A DNA stretch of 64,000 nt from positions 1 to 64,000 of the forward strand of contig NZ_SZVI01000009.1 of assembly GCF_013416775.1 (NCBI RefSeq), read 5' to 3'. The notes below the pieces were generated by a model that was not told the origin of the DNA, made no database searches, and saw only the letters and a program-made list of their open reading frames with translations. Shown here in pieces: positions 19,753 to 27,970 of the stretch. The position numbers were made by a program, and so were the translations under genes. Each line of letters starts with the position of its first letter. Position 1 is the stretch's first letter. The DNA is from Rhodoferax sp. BLA1. GTDB taxonomy: Bacteria; Pseudomonadota; Gammaproteobacteria; Burkholderiales; Burkholderiaceae_C.

Positions 19753-21090
19753 TCACATCACCCCATCAAACATCATCACCTTGACCAGCTCACCGACCTG
19801 GACTGTGCCCTGGTCGTGGGCCAGCACAATCAGGCCATTGGCGCGGGCCATGGAGCTGAGGACCCCTGAGCCCTGGTTGCCGGTGGTTCGGACCTGTAAC
19901 GTGCCGTCAGCTGCAGTGCTGACGATGCCGCGCTGGTACTCGGTGCGGCCGGGTTTTTTGGGGATGAGGTCGCTGGCATGGGCTTGCAACAGCGGTGGTG
20001 CTTCAGCATGGTGACCCATCAAACGCAACAGGGCAGGGCGCACAAAGGCCAGAAAACTCACCATGGCCGCCACCGGGTTGCCGGGCAGGCCAAACAGGAT
20101 GGCTGAGTCAGCCGGAATATTGTCATTTTCATAGCTATCAGCCCTTTTGGTAAAAGGGCTAGAGGCCAATTTGTCTTTGAAGATCCGGCCCACCGCCAGC
20201 GGGCGACCGGGGCGCATGGCGACACGCCAGAAGGCCACCTCACCGAGCTGGGCCATGATCTGTTTGGTGTGGTCGGCCTCACCCACGCTGACGCCGCCGC
20301 TGCTGATGATGGCGTCGGCTTGGCTGGCGGCTTGTTCAAAAGCGGCTTGTAATGCGGCCGGTTCGTCGCGCACCACCCCCAGGTCGATCACCTCACACCC
20401 AAGCCGGGTCAGCAGGCCAAACAGGGTGTAGCGGTTGCTGTCATACACCGCGCCGGGGCGGGGTGGCTCACCCAGGCTCAGGATTTCGTTGCCGGTGGAG
20501 AAGGTGGCCACTTTCAAAGGCCGCCACACGGGCACGGTTTGTAGGCCCAAACTGGCCACCAGCCCAAGTGCAGCGGGGGTCAACAGCTCCCCTTTGTGCA
20601 GCGCGGGCTGGCCTTCTAACAGGTCTTCACCCATCAGGCGGCAGTTGTCGCCGGGCCGCACGATATCTGGCGGCAAGTCTATGTGGGTATTGGTGTGTTT
20701 GACCAGCTCCTGCGGCACCACGGTGTCCAGGCCGGGGGGCATCATGGCGCCGGTCATGATCTGCAGGCATTCATCACTTTGAATGGTGCCGCGCCAGGCT
20801 TGGCCGGCCAGCACGGTTCCAACGATTTTTAACTGCAAGCCCTCACCAGGCTTGAGCTGGCTGCTTTTAAAAGCATAGCCGTCCATGGCCGAGTTGTTGT
20901 GCGGTGGCACACTGATGGGCGAGATGATGTCTGCCGCCAGTACCCGCCCGAGCGCCTGGCACAGGCCCAACTGCTGAACCTCGGTCACCGGTTGCACCAG
21001 TTGTTCCAAAAAGCTTGTCACGCTGTCGGCAGACATGTTGTGCGGGTTGTAGCCGACCGGGTTGGTTGTTATCTGGTCCAGTGTGTTCAT
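19753..21090 (-). CDS. moeA: Molybdopterin molybdotransferase MoeA
   Basis: 445 residues. It inserts molybdate into adenylylated molybdopterin to form molybdenum cofactor, needed by NarG and NasA. Family marks: PPHNNSAMDGYAF, IMTGAMMPPGLDTVVPQE, SSGGVSVGEADH and FGLPGNPVAAMVSFLAFV. About 15 residues near position 310 (LASSPFTKRADSYEN) are encoded by a dispersed palindromic repeat lying in frame just before the GLPGNP motif. The start overlaps mobA by four bases. It is the last gene of the cofactor set. Confidence 0.94.
   Translation of the reverse strand: MNTLDQITTNPVGYNPHNMSADSVTSFLEQLVQPVTEVQQLGLCQALGRVLAADIISPISVPPHNNSAMDGYAFKSSQLKPGEGLQLKIVGTVLAGQAWRGTIQSDECLQIMTGAMMPPGLDTVVPQELVKHTNTHIDLPPDIVRPGDNCRLMGEDLLEGQPALHKGELLTPAALGLVASLGLQTVPVWRPLKVATFSTGNEILSLGEPPRPGAVYDSNRYTLFGLLTRLGCEVIDLGVVRDEPAALQAAFEQAASQADAIISSGGVSVGEADHTKQIMAQLGEVAFWRVAMRPGRPLAVGRIFKDKLASSPFTKRADSYENDNIPADSAILFGLPGNPVAAMVSFLAFVRPALLRLMGHHAEAPPLLQAHASDLIPKKPGRTEYQRGIVSTAADGTLQVRTTGNQGSGVLSSMARANGLIVLAHDQGTVQVGELVKVMMFDGVM
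20123..20170. repeat. Dispersed palindrome, copy 2 (inside moeA)
   Basis: CATTTTCATAGCTATCAG leads into the core AGCCCTTTTGGTAAAAGGGCT (20140-20160), then AGAGGCCAAT. It lies within the moeA reading frame without breaking it. Confidence 0.8.
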
Positions 21091-21722
21091 GGGCTGTGGC
21101 GCTCGGCCTGATGGAGTTCGGTCGGGGTGTTGGCGTTGAAAAAGGCCTGCGGGTCGTCACCGGGGCGGTCAAACGGCACCAACACGGTGTGGTGCTGCGT
21201 GGTCCAGGCGCCCACCTTGCGGCCACCGGCTTGGGTGAAGTGTGTCAGGCTGGCCAGCAGTTTCTGGCGCATCAGGCAAAACACTGGTTGCGGGCGCAGT
21301 TGTTGCTGACCGTTGTCATCAACTTCTGGCGCGCTGGCCATCGCGATGTCAGCTTGGTTTGCCTCCAGTGCGGCTGCCAGACGGCTGGCCAGGTCCAGCG
21401 GGAAAAGTGGGGTGTCGCAGGGCACAGTCAGCAGATAGGGCGTTGTGCAGTGCGTCAGCCCGGCCAGAAAACCCGCCAGTGGCCCGGCGAAATCGGCCTG
21501 CGCATCCGACACCACCGGCACCCCAAACGCTGCATAGGTGTTCTGATGGCGATTGGCATTGATCACCATGTGACCAACACCACCACTGCTTCGCAGGCGC
21601 TGGTGCGTGTGTTGTGCCAGCGGCACTCCGTTGAAAAGCAGCAAACCTTTGTCCACACCACCCATACGTGTGCCGCGCCCGCCTGCCAGGATCAATGCGG
21701 TGATGTCCGAGGGCTCAATCAT
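21087..21722 (-). CDS. mobA: Molybdenum cofactor guanylyltransferase MobA
   Basis: 211 residues. It adds GMP to molybdenum cofactor to give the bis-guanine dinucleotide form used by DMSO-reductase-family enzymes such as NarG and NasA. The GTP-binding signature LAGGRGTRMGGVDKG (12-26) is intact, as is the VPCDTPLFP segment. The start codon is at 21722 and the end overlaps moeA by four bases, so the two are coupled. An intergenic GC-rich repeat separates it from moaA. Confidence 0.94.
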   Translation of the reverse strand: MIEPSDITALILAGGRGTRMGGVDKGLLLFNGVPLAQHTHQRLRSSGGVGHMVINANRHQNTYAAFGVPVVSDAQADFAGPLAGFLAGLTHCTTPYLLTVPCDTPLFPLDLASRLAAALEANQADIAMASAPEVDDNGQQQLRPQPVFCLMRQKLLASLTHFTQAGGRKVGAWTTQHHTVLVPFDRPGDDPQAFFNANTPTELHQAERHSP

Positions 21723-21729
21723 GTTTTTC

Positions 21730-21806
21730 CGCCGGGCCGCCCCAAGGAAAAATGCGGCCCCCTCGGGGGGCAGCGCAGTACACGCAGTGACAAGCGTGGG
21801 GGCTCA
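21730..21806. repeat. GC-rich REP-like intergenic element between moaA and mobA
   Basis: The stretch contains a C-run/G-run hairpin (GGCCCCC-TC-GGGGGGC around 21756-21771) and the words CACGCAGTGA and AGCGTGGGGG. Related words (CACGAAGTGA, AGCAACGGGGG) appear in the narJ-narH gap, pointing to one repeat superfamily. Confidence 0.6.
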
Positions 21807-21809
21807 TGT

Positions 21810-22970
21810 TTATCCGCCGATGTAACTCATCTCGATCCGCTTGGTGCGTGCGCTCGTGTCTGGCGCCTGCATTTGGCGTTGTTCGGAGTAGTTGTCTTGC
21901 CGGCCCTGCCAGATGTGGCCAATGGCGTTGGCCAGATCGGCGTCGCTTGCCTCGCCACGCAACAGCTGGCGCAGGTCGTAACCTTTTTCGGCAAACAGGC
22001 ACAGGTAGAGTTGGCCCTCGGTGGATAGACGGGCGCGGTTGCAGTCGCCACAGAACGCCTTGGTCACGCTGCTGATCAGACCAATTTCACCCAGGGCCGG
22101 GTCGTGGTGCCCCTGAGCGTCGGCATACCCCCAACGCTCGGCGGTTTCACCGGCTTGGTTGGCGCCCAACGGCACCAGAGGCAGTTCGGACTGGATCAGC
22201 CGCAGCACCTCAGCCGATGGCAACACCTCGTCCATGCGCCAGCCGTTGGTGGCGCCGACATCCATGTACTCAATAAAACGCAGCACCATACCGCTGCCCC
22301 GGAAAAACTTGGCCATCGGCAAAATCTGCTGCTCGTTGCTGCCGCGTTTAACCACCATGTTGATCTTGATTGGCCCCAACCCTGCCGCCTGGGCAGCGTC
22401 GATGCCTGCCAGCACATCGGCCACCGGGAAGTTGACCTCGTTCATGCGGCGAAACACGGCGTCGTCCAGCGCGTCCAGGCTCACGGTGATGCGTTGCAGG
22501 CCAGCGGCCTTCAGTGCCTGGGCTTTGCGGGCCAGCAGGGCGCCATTGGTGGTCAGCGTGATGTCCAGTGGCGCGCCATTGGGTGTGCGCAGGCTGGCCA
22601 GCTGTTCGATCAGGCGCTCCAGGTTCTTGCGCAGCAGGGGTTCACCGCCGGTGAGGCGGATCTTTTGTACCCCGTGTGCCACAAACTGGCGTGTCAGGCG
22701 GGTGATTTCCTCAAACGACAGCAGGGCCGAGTGCGGCAGGTAGGCATAGTTGGCATCGAAAATTTCCTTCGGCATGCAGTAGTTGCAGCGGAAATTGCAG
22801 CGGTCGGTGACGCTGATGCGCAGGTCACGCAGCGGCCGACCACGCACGTCGACCAACTGGCCGTTGGCAACCAGGCGCTGCGTGCTGCGCAGGGCGGCGT
22901 CTGGCAGCGCCCAGGCTTGGGGCCGCAGGTCTTGCAGGGGGATCACGCGGTGCGTGTGAGGGGCAGACAT
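21810..22970 (-). CDS. moaA: GTP 3',8-cyclase MoaA
   Basis: 386 residues from the ATG at 22970. Radical SAM enzyme for the first step of molybdenum cofactor synthesis. Cys58, Cys62 and Cys65 form the CxxxCxxC site ([11 protein letters not shown]). The second cluster uses [13 protein letters not shown] near the C-terminus, and the required C-terminal double glycine is present (MSYIGG). The frame stays open 41 codons further upstream, but that stretch covers a structured leader and does not look like MoaA. No good ribosome site precedes 22970, so the start is not firm. Confidence 0.93.
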   Translation of the reverse strand: MSAPHTHRVIPLQDLRPQAWALPDAALRSTQRLVANGQLVDVRGRPLRDLRISVTDRCNFRCNYCMPKEIFDANYAYLPHSALLSFEEITRLTRQFVAHGVQKIRLTGGEPLLRKNLERLIEQLASLRTPNGAPLDITLTTNGALLARKAQALKAAGLQRITVSLDALDDAVFRRMNEVNFPVADVLAGIDAAQAAGLGPIKINMVVKRGSNEQQILPMAKFFRGSGMVLRFIEYMDVGATNGWRMDEVLPSAEVLRLIQSELPLVPLGANQAGETAERWGYADAQGHHDPALGEIGLISSVTKAFCGDCNRARLSTEGQLYLCLFAEKGYDLRQLLRGEASDADLANAIGHIWQGRQDNYSEQRQMQAPDTSARTKRIEMSYIGG

Positions 22971-23162
22971 CAGGGGCAGGCTGGGCAAGGGCAAGCGGTG
23001 GGCAAAGAGGCGAATTTTGTCATGGACACCCGCTTGGTTGGATGCTGAAATACGGAGGTGTCCTAACACCTTTCCAAACAGGAGTCTGTACAAGCAGACG
23101 CGAGCGGTGACCTATCTGCCGCCCAGACCTCTAGGTCAGAGGGGCATCGTTGTTCATGGTAA
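22971..23162 (-). promoter_or_regulatory. Structured moaA leader
   Basis: The 192 bp between the upstream gene and moaA can fold, as minus-strand RNA, into at least two clear hairpins: GTCTG..CAGAC (23099-23084) and AGGTGT-TAGG-ACACCT (23071-23056). A GACC..GGTC stem lies further upstream. moaA leaders carry the Moco riboswitch in several proteobacteria, but I could not match its conserved core, so only a candidate cis-regulatory RNA is claimed. Confidence 0.4.
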
Positions 23163-23573
23163 CTATTTTTGCGCAAGCGAGATGGTGTGACCAAGCTCAT
23201 CAAAAGCCAGCATGTTGGCGAATGCCCCTAATTTGATGGCATCAACCATACGCTGTAATGCAGCCTGGACCTGGTCATCCGACGGCGGCTGATTGCCCAG
23301 CCCCGAGAGGCTGCTGGCAAACAGTACTTTCCAGGAGATGGCAAATTGGGTCGCCTCACGCTTTATGGATGCAAAGTCGATGACCTCGCTGGCGACCTTG
23401 TCCACACACATGGCCGGTACCAAAGCACCGCCAGCACCTTGTTCAAACTCAATGCGTTGCAGTGGGGTGGCGTCTTCGGGCAGTTCGGCTGTGGCAAATA
23501 CCAACAACAGCCGTTGGACTTGCGCTTGCTGGCAGGCCATCACCAGGAGATTGTCAAAGTTGAAAATATTCAT
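23163..23573 (-). CDS. Conserved protein of unknown function between the nar and moa genes
   Basis: 136 residues from the ATG at 23573. It begins MNIFNFDNLLVMACQQ, with LPEDATPLQRIEFEQGAGGALVPAMCVDK in the middle. Comparable proteins in Comamonadaceae are, as I recall, sometimes labelled 'ribonucleotide reductase subunit alpha', but nothing here resembles such an enzyme. It has no signal peptide or membrane segment. It is 70 bp after the PPIase gene on the same strand, so it may be the tail of the nar operon. Confidence 0.72.
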   Translation of the reverse strand: MNIFNFDNLLVMACQQAQVQRLLLVFATAELPEDATPLQRIEFEQGAGGALVPAMCVDKVASEVIDFASIKREATQFAISWKVLFASSLSGLGNQPPSDDQVQAALQRMVDAIKLGAFANMLAFDELGHTISLAQK

Positions 23574-23643
23574 TGATTTGGTTGTTTGTGGAAAACCGCT
23601 GCTGGGAGGTTTTGCGACGGAGTGTGGACTCACGAGACCAATG

Positions 23644-24435
23644 TCATTGCACCAATGGCGTCTCGGCACTCTCCAGGTCCAGACCTTCAATGTCAGCCTC
23701 AGCAGCCAAAAGACTCAGGTATTGCCGCAGTGAAGTCACAAAAGTCTGCTGCTTGAGCGCCATGGCAACAGCGCCATGCACCGACTCGAAAGACTGAGCC
23801 ACGCCTGACTCGCGCGCCAAAATTTCCACCACATGCAAGCCGAAGCGGCTATGGACTAAGCGTGGTAACACGCCAATCTCCTTGTTGCCAAACAGTTCTT
23901 TTGCAAATTCTGGTGCGCAGTCGGTGCTGCTCAACCAGCCCAATTGGCCTGCCTCGGCACCGCTGGGACAGTTGGATAACGTGCTGGCCGCCTTGGCGAA
24001 AGCATCATCATTGTTTGTGCCATCAAAGCAGCGCACGTTGAGCAAGGTGGCTTCAGCCTGTTTGCGCAGGGCGTTAAGGTCTACACCAGGCGTGACGGCA
24101 AACAAAATGTGCCTCAGCAAGAGTTTTTCGCCCGTGGTGTAAGTGGCTTGGTGGGCTGCATGGTGACGGCGGCAGGCTTTCTCGGACGGCTCGGGGATCA
24201 GCAGCGCCTGATCCAGCAGGGCCTCAATGGCGGCTGACGCCGCGTCGCTGGGAACACCGTCCAAGCTGGGTGTATCACCTGCCGACAGCAGGCCCTTTTG
24301 GATCGCAGTTTGGCGCAGCAGCTCGGAATAGGCCCGCTGATTCAGTTCATCAGATGTCAGGTTGACACCTTCAGCGTGCAGGGCCACACCGTTGATACGG
24401 GCCATTTGACGCTCTGTGGACAAGGTAGTTTGCAT
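23644..24435 (-). CDS. Parvulin-type peptidyl-prolyl isomerase of the nar operon
   Basis: 263 residues; the ATG at 24435 follows AAGGAGGCAGCC, a near-perfect ribosome site. The N-terminal half is helical and SurA/NifM-like. The parvulin domain covers about 120-245 (KLLLRHILFAVTPGVD, GQLGWLSSTDCAPEFA, VHSRFGLHVVEIL). There is no signal peptide, so it acts in the cytoplasm. A NifM-like PPIase directly after narI also occurs in Pseudomonas nar operons. A role in folding or assembling NarGHI is inferred from position. The gene is 10 bp after narI. Confidence 0.88.
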   Translation of the reverse strand: MQTTLSTERQMARINGVALHAEGVNLTSDELNQRAYSELLRQTAIQKGLLSAGDTPSLDGVPSDAASAAIEALLDQALLIPEPSEKACRRHHAAHQATYTTGEKLLLRHILFAVTPGVDLNALRKQAEATLLNVRCFDGTNNDDAFAKAASTLSNCPSGAEAGQLGWLSSTDCAPEFAKELFGNKEIGVLPRLVHSRFGLHVVEILARESGVAQSFESVHGAVAMALKQQTFVTSLRQYLSLLAAEADIEGLDLESAETPLVQ

Positions 24436-24445
24436 GGCTGCCTCC

Positions 24446-25180
24446 TTAAACGCTAGCGTCTGGTTGTCGCGGCTGGTTGCGCCCTGCGGGCACATTCAGA
24501 CGACGCGAGCGCACCACCTGGTACGGGCGCACCAGATAAGCGACCGAGCCAAATCCGCTCCAAACATGGACCAACCGGGTGAATGGAAAGATGAAGAAGA
24601 TGCTCATGCCCAGGAACATATGCGCCTTGAAGACAAAGCCGACGCCAGCCAACATAGCGGCTGCACCAGGCTGGAAGGTCACGATAGCCTGTGCCCAGCC
24701 AGCCAGTTGCATCATCATGCTGCCGTCCAGATGCTGACCCGACAGCGGTACGGTAGCCAGACCCAGCGCGAGTTGCAACCACAACAGCAGTAACAAAACA
24801 ATATCGCTGGTTTTGGAATTGATGCGAATGCGCGCGTCCGACAGGCGACGGTGCAGCAGAATGTTGACACCGATGAAGCCCAAAACACCCGCCAGCCCGC
24901 CACTGATCATGGCCATCAGCTGTTTGTTGCCAGCACTGATGAAGTGTTCGTACACAAAGTGTGGTGTCAGCATGCCAAACAGATGGCCAAAGAACAGAAA
25001 CAACACCCCGATATGAAACAGGTTGCTGCCCAGACGCAACTGGCCCGCTCTCAGCATTTGTGAAGAATCACTCTTCCAGGTGTATTGATCACGATCAAAT
25101 CGCAACAGGCTTCCGGCAAAAAAGACGACCAGAGCCACGTAGGGAAACACGCCAAACAAGAGGTGATCAAGATAACTCAT
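24446..25180 (-). CDS. narI: Respiratory nitrate reductase gamma subunit NarI (cytochrome b)
   Basis: 244 residues, five membrane helices; oxidises quinol and passes electrons to NarH. Heme ligands His56 and His66 (FHIGVLFLFFGHLFG) and His186 and His204 fit the two b hemes. The ATG at 25180 (MSYLDHLLFG) overlaps the narJ stop by four bases. The conserved RFDRDQYTWKS segment is encoded by DNA that happens to contain a perfect FNR-box sequence. Confidence 0.97.
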   Translation of the reverse strand: MSYLDHLLFGVFPYVALVVFFAGSLLRFDRDQYTWKSDSSQMLRAGQLRLGSNLFHIGVLFLFFGHLFGMLTPHFVYEHFISAGNKQLMAMISGGLAGVLGFIGVNILLHRRLSDARIRINSKTSDIVLLLLLWLQLALGLATVPLSGQHLDGSMMMQLAGWAQAIVTFQPGAAAMLAGVGFVFKAHMFLGMSIFFIFPFTRLVHVWSGFGSVAYLVRPYQVVRSRRLNVPAGRNQPRQPDASV

Positions 25181-25896
25181 AGTGATGCTCCGGCGGATGT
25201 GGATACAACAGATGCAGTGGCGCTTGCACGCGTTTGACCTACTTCGGTTTTGACAAAGTGAATCGGTTGGGCCTGCCCAGGTTTGCTCTGACCCTTGACA
25301 GAACAGCCGCCAAAGACCTCGGGTTCTTCCCAACTGGCGTCCAGTGCCTCATCGGCCACCACCTTGACAGGCTGGGCTTTTTCACCGCTGAGCTCCAGCA
25401 GGGCGCCCAGGACTGCGGCGTAGGGTGTTTCGCGCGACTGCAGGGCACTGAAGATGGCGTTGAAGATGTGCGCCATCTCATTCAGGAAAGCTCGCGCTTC
25501 CTTGTTGGGTTGGGTCGATACGAATTCCAGCACCACCGGCAGGTAGTCCGGCAATTCGCCCGGGGCCAGAAACAACCCAGCCTTCTCATAGGTTTGGGTC
25601 AGGTCAATCATGGCTGGGCCACGATCGCGGGAGTCGCCATGCACGTGTTCAAACAGGTGAAGCGATGTGGCATGCCCGCGGTCAAACAGTTCCACGTAAT
25701 CGGCTTCGAGATCCAGCGCGTTGCGCTGCTCCAGTGAACGCATCAACTGGTCTAGCTCGGCCAGGCGGACGGGGGCGATGGCACTTTCGGAGCGCAACGC
25801 CTGGCGCATGTCAGTCAGATCACCACGCAACTGGGCATCAGGGTAAGACAACAGACGGGCCAGCACCCGCAAGGTGATGGAGGATGACCTATTCAT
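25177..25896 (-). CDS. narJ: Nitrate reductase assembly chaperone NarJ
   Basis: 239 residues, all-helical TorD/NarJ family. It binds apo-NarG to guide cofactor insertion and membrane attachment. Visible marks: LRVLARLLSYPDAQLRGDL, VELFDRGHATSLHLFEHVHGDSRDRG and PDYLPVVLEFVS. The C-terminal tail is long and Ser/Thr/Ala-rich. It is coupled to narI but separated from narH by 154 bp holding a REP-like element, which is unusual within a nar operon. Confidence 0.95.
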   Translation of the reverse strand: MNRSSSITLRVLARLLSYPDAQLRGDLTDMRQALRSESAIAPVRLAELDQLMRSLEQRNALDLEADYVELFDRGHATSLHLFEHVHGDSRDRGPAMIDLTQTYEKAGLFLAPGELPDYLPVVLEFVSTQPNKEARAFLNEMAHIFNAIFSALQSRETPYAAVLGALLELSGEKAQPVKVVADEALDASWEEPEVFGGCSVKGQSKPGQAQPIHFVKTEVGQTRASATASVVSTSAGASL

Positions 25897-25961
25897 ACAA
25901 AATCCTTCCGGAAAAAAGGAGTTACAGCGAGCACTTGTGATGCGTCAAACCAGAAACGCCG

Positions 25962-26042
25962 TGGAACCGGCTTTGCCGGGCTACCGGCGTTGCCCCCTTG
26001 AGGGGGTATGCGGCTACACGAAGTGAGCAAGCAACGGGGGGG
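25962..26042. repeat. GC-rich REP-like element between narH and narJ
   Basis: Two hairpins are visible: CCGGC-TTT-GCCGG (25967-25979) and CCCCC-TTGA-GGGGG (25993-26006), then CACGAAGTGAGCAAGCAACGGGGG. GAACCGGCTTTGCCGGGC recurs at 46819-46836 and a variant at 48833-48845. Confidence 0.7.
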
Positions 26043-26050
26043 CGCCATAT

Positions 26051-27574
26051 CTAAACCTCCGCCTGTATTGGAATGGTGCGGCGCTTGGTGCCGCCAAACA
26101 AGCTGGTATCGCTGGCACCATCCGAGCAGCCATTGCCAAACGAGAAACCGCAGCCACCACGTACGTCAAAGGTGTTTTCGGCGTATTCGCGGTGGGTGCT
26201 GGGGATGACGAAGCGGTCTTCGTAGTTGGCAATCGCCATCACGTGGTACATGTCTTCGGCTTCACGCTGGGTCATGCCAACTTGGTCCAGTGCCGCCATG
26301 TTGATGCGGCCATCCACATGTTTTTCTCGCTGAAAGGCACGCATGGCCAGCATGCGTTCCAGCGCACGCTCCACCGGAAAGGTGTCACCTGCAGTTAACA
26401 AATTGGCCAGGTATTTCACCGGAATGCGTAATTGCTTCACATCAGGAATCTGGCCATTGATGCCGATGTCGCCCGCATTGGCTGCGGCGCTGATGGGGGA
26501 CAGTGGCGGTACATACCAGACCATGGGCAGTGTGCGGTATTCCGGGTGCAACGGCAGGGCTACCTTCCAGTCCACAGCCATTTTGTAAACGGGGCTGTTG
26601 CGGGCGGCATCCATCCATTTGTCGGGAATACCATCCAGACGGGCCTGCTCAATGACTTTGGGGTCGTGCGGGTCGAGGAAGATGTCAAGTTGGGCCTGGT
26701 ACAGGTCGCGGTCACGCTCCACGCTGGCAGCCTCCTGAATGCGGTCCGCGTCATACAACAACACGCCCAGGTAGCGAATGCGGCCGACACAGGTCTCGGA
26801 ACACACCGTTGGCTGGCCCGCTTCAATACGTGGGTAACAGAAGATGCACTTTTCGGCCTTGCCAGACTTCCAGTTGTAATAAATCTTCTTGTACGGGCAG
26901 CCGCTGATACACATGCGCCAGCCGCGACACTTGTCCTGGTCGATCAACACAATGCCGTCTTCCTCGCGTTTGTAGATTGAGCCGGACGGGCAACTGGCCA
27001 CACATGCCGGGTTCAGGCAGTGCTCGCACAGTCGCGGCAAATACATCATGAAGGTGTTTTCAAACTGACCGTAGATGTCTTTCTGGATGTCGTCAAAGTT
27101 TTTGTCTTTGCTGCGCTTGGAGAACTCACCACCTAGGATTTCCTCCCAGTTCGGTCCCCACTCAATTTTTTCCATGCGCTGACCCGTGATCAGGCTACGC
27201 GGGCGGGCGGTGGGCACCGCTTTGCCCTCGGGTGCTGACTGCAGGTGTGCGTAGTCAAAGGTGAAGGGTTCGTAATAGTCATCAATTTCCGGCAAATTCG
27301 GGTTGGCGAAGATGCGCATCAGCAGCTTCCACTTGGCGCCTTGGCGTGGCTCGATCTTGCCGTCGGCTTTTCGAACCCAGCCACCGTTCCATTTATCCTG
27401 GTTTTCCCACTCTTTGGGGTAGCCGATGCCGGGTTTGGATTCGACATTGTTGAACCAGGCGTACTCCATGCCGGGGCGGCTGGTCCAGACGTTTTTGCAA
27501 GTCACCGAACAAGTGTGGCAACCGATGCACTTGTCCAGATTGAGCACCATGCCGATTTGGGCGCGAATTTTCAT
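26051..27574 (-). CDS. narH: Respiratory nitrate reductase beta subunit NarH
   Basis: 507 residues; carries three [4Fe-4S] and one [3Fe-4S] cluster. Cys groups: CIGCHTCSVTCKNVW near the N-terminus, CEHCLNPACVASCPSG, CRGWRMCISGCPYKK (Trp in place of a Cys, the mark of the [3Fe-4S] site) and CIFCYPR..CSETCVGR. The ATG at 27574 follows TGGAGAAATTTC and lies four bases inside the end of the cupin gene, so translation is coupled to it. Confidence 0.97.
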   Translation of the reverse strand: MKIRAQIGMVLNLDKCIGCHTCSVTCKNVWTSRPGMEYAWFNNVESKPGIGYPKEWENQDKWNGGWVRKADGKIEPRQGAKWKLLMRIFANPNLPEIDDYYEPFTFDYAHLQSAPEGKAVPTARPRSLITGQRMEKIEWGPNWEEILGGEFSKRSKDKNFDDIQKDIYGQFENTFMMYLPRLCEHCLNPACVASCPSGSIYKREEDGIVLIDQDKCRGWRMCISGCPYKKIYYNWKSGKAEKCIFCYPRIEAGQPTVCSETCVGRIRYLGVLLYDADRIQEAASVERDRDLYQAQLDIFLDPHDPKVIEQARLDGIPDKWMDAARNSPVYKMAVDWKVALPLHPEYRTLPMVWYVPPLSPISAAANAGDIGINGQIPDVKQLRIPVKYLANLLTAGDTFPVERALERMLAMRAFQREKHVDGRINMAALDQVGMTQREAEDMYHVMAIANYEDRFVIPSTHREYAENTFDVRGGCGFSFGNGCSDGASDTSLFGGTKRRTIPIQAEV

Positions 27575-27933
27575 GAAATTTCTCCAGAATTGTCGGATGA
27601 ATCCGTATGTGTACCGAAAAGCGTCAACAGGGCGGAAGCATCTGTGAGCGCCCGCACGGCATGCTCCTCGTCGGCGGCTATGTGACAAAGATCGCCCGGG
27701 CTCAGCGTGAGTGCCCGGCCCATGGTTTCAAAAATCAGTTGCCCCTCAAGACACTGGATGACCAGACGCCGACGCACACGGTGAGGTTTGAGGCAATGTC
27801 CTTTGGTAAGAACAAGACGTGAGATCTGCAAATCACTGTCCATGACCAAGGTGGTCGACTGAGCGCCTAACAACTGCGGACCCAAAAGTCCAGCAGCAAC
27901 AACTTGCCCCGTTGACGCATGTGGTTGAGCCAT
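27571..27933 (-). CDS. Small cupin-domain protein inserted between narG and narH
   Basis: 120 residues, one cupin barrel. Motif 1 region: KGHCLKPHRVRRRLVIQCLEGQ; motif 2: LSPGDLCHIAADEEHAV. The usual metal set HxH(x)3-4E is not intact: His51 is followed by RVRRR instead of a second His and Glu, though His46, Cys47, Cys61 and His84 remain. It starts 37 bp after narG and its stop overlaps the narH start by four bases (ATGA). It is therefore made with the nitrate reductase. Function unknown; sensing, assembly or cofactor handling are all possible. Confidence 0.82.
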   Translation of the reverse strand: MAQPHASTGQVVAAGLLGPQLLGAQSTTLVMDSDLQISRLVLTKGHCLKPHRVRRRLVIQCLEGQLIFETMGRALTLSPGDLCHIAADEEHAVRALTDASALLTLFGTHTDSSDNSGEIS

Positions 27934-27970
27934 ACTTGACCTTTCGTGATCAATGGTTTTCGTCTGGCGA

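Noticed and set aside
22971..23162. Confirmed Moco riboswitch
   Set aside because: Position and hairpins fit, but I could not match the conserved core by eye, so only a candidate structured leader is reported.
25085..25098. FNR box as a true operator for the PPIase or narI
   Set aside because: It falls inside codons for the conserved FDRDQ segment of NarI and no promoter-like spacing to a following gene is seen. Kept only as a low-interest finding.
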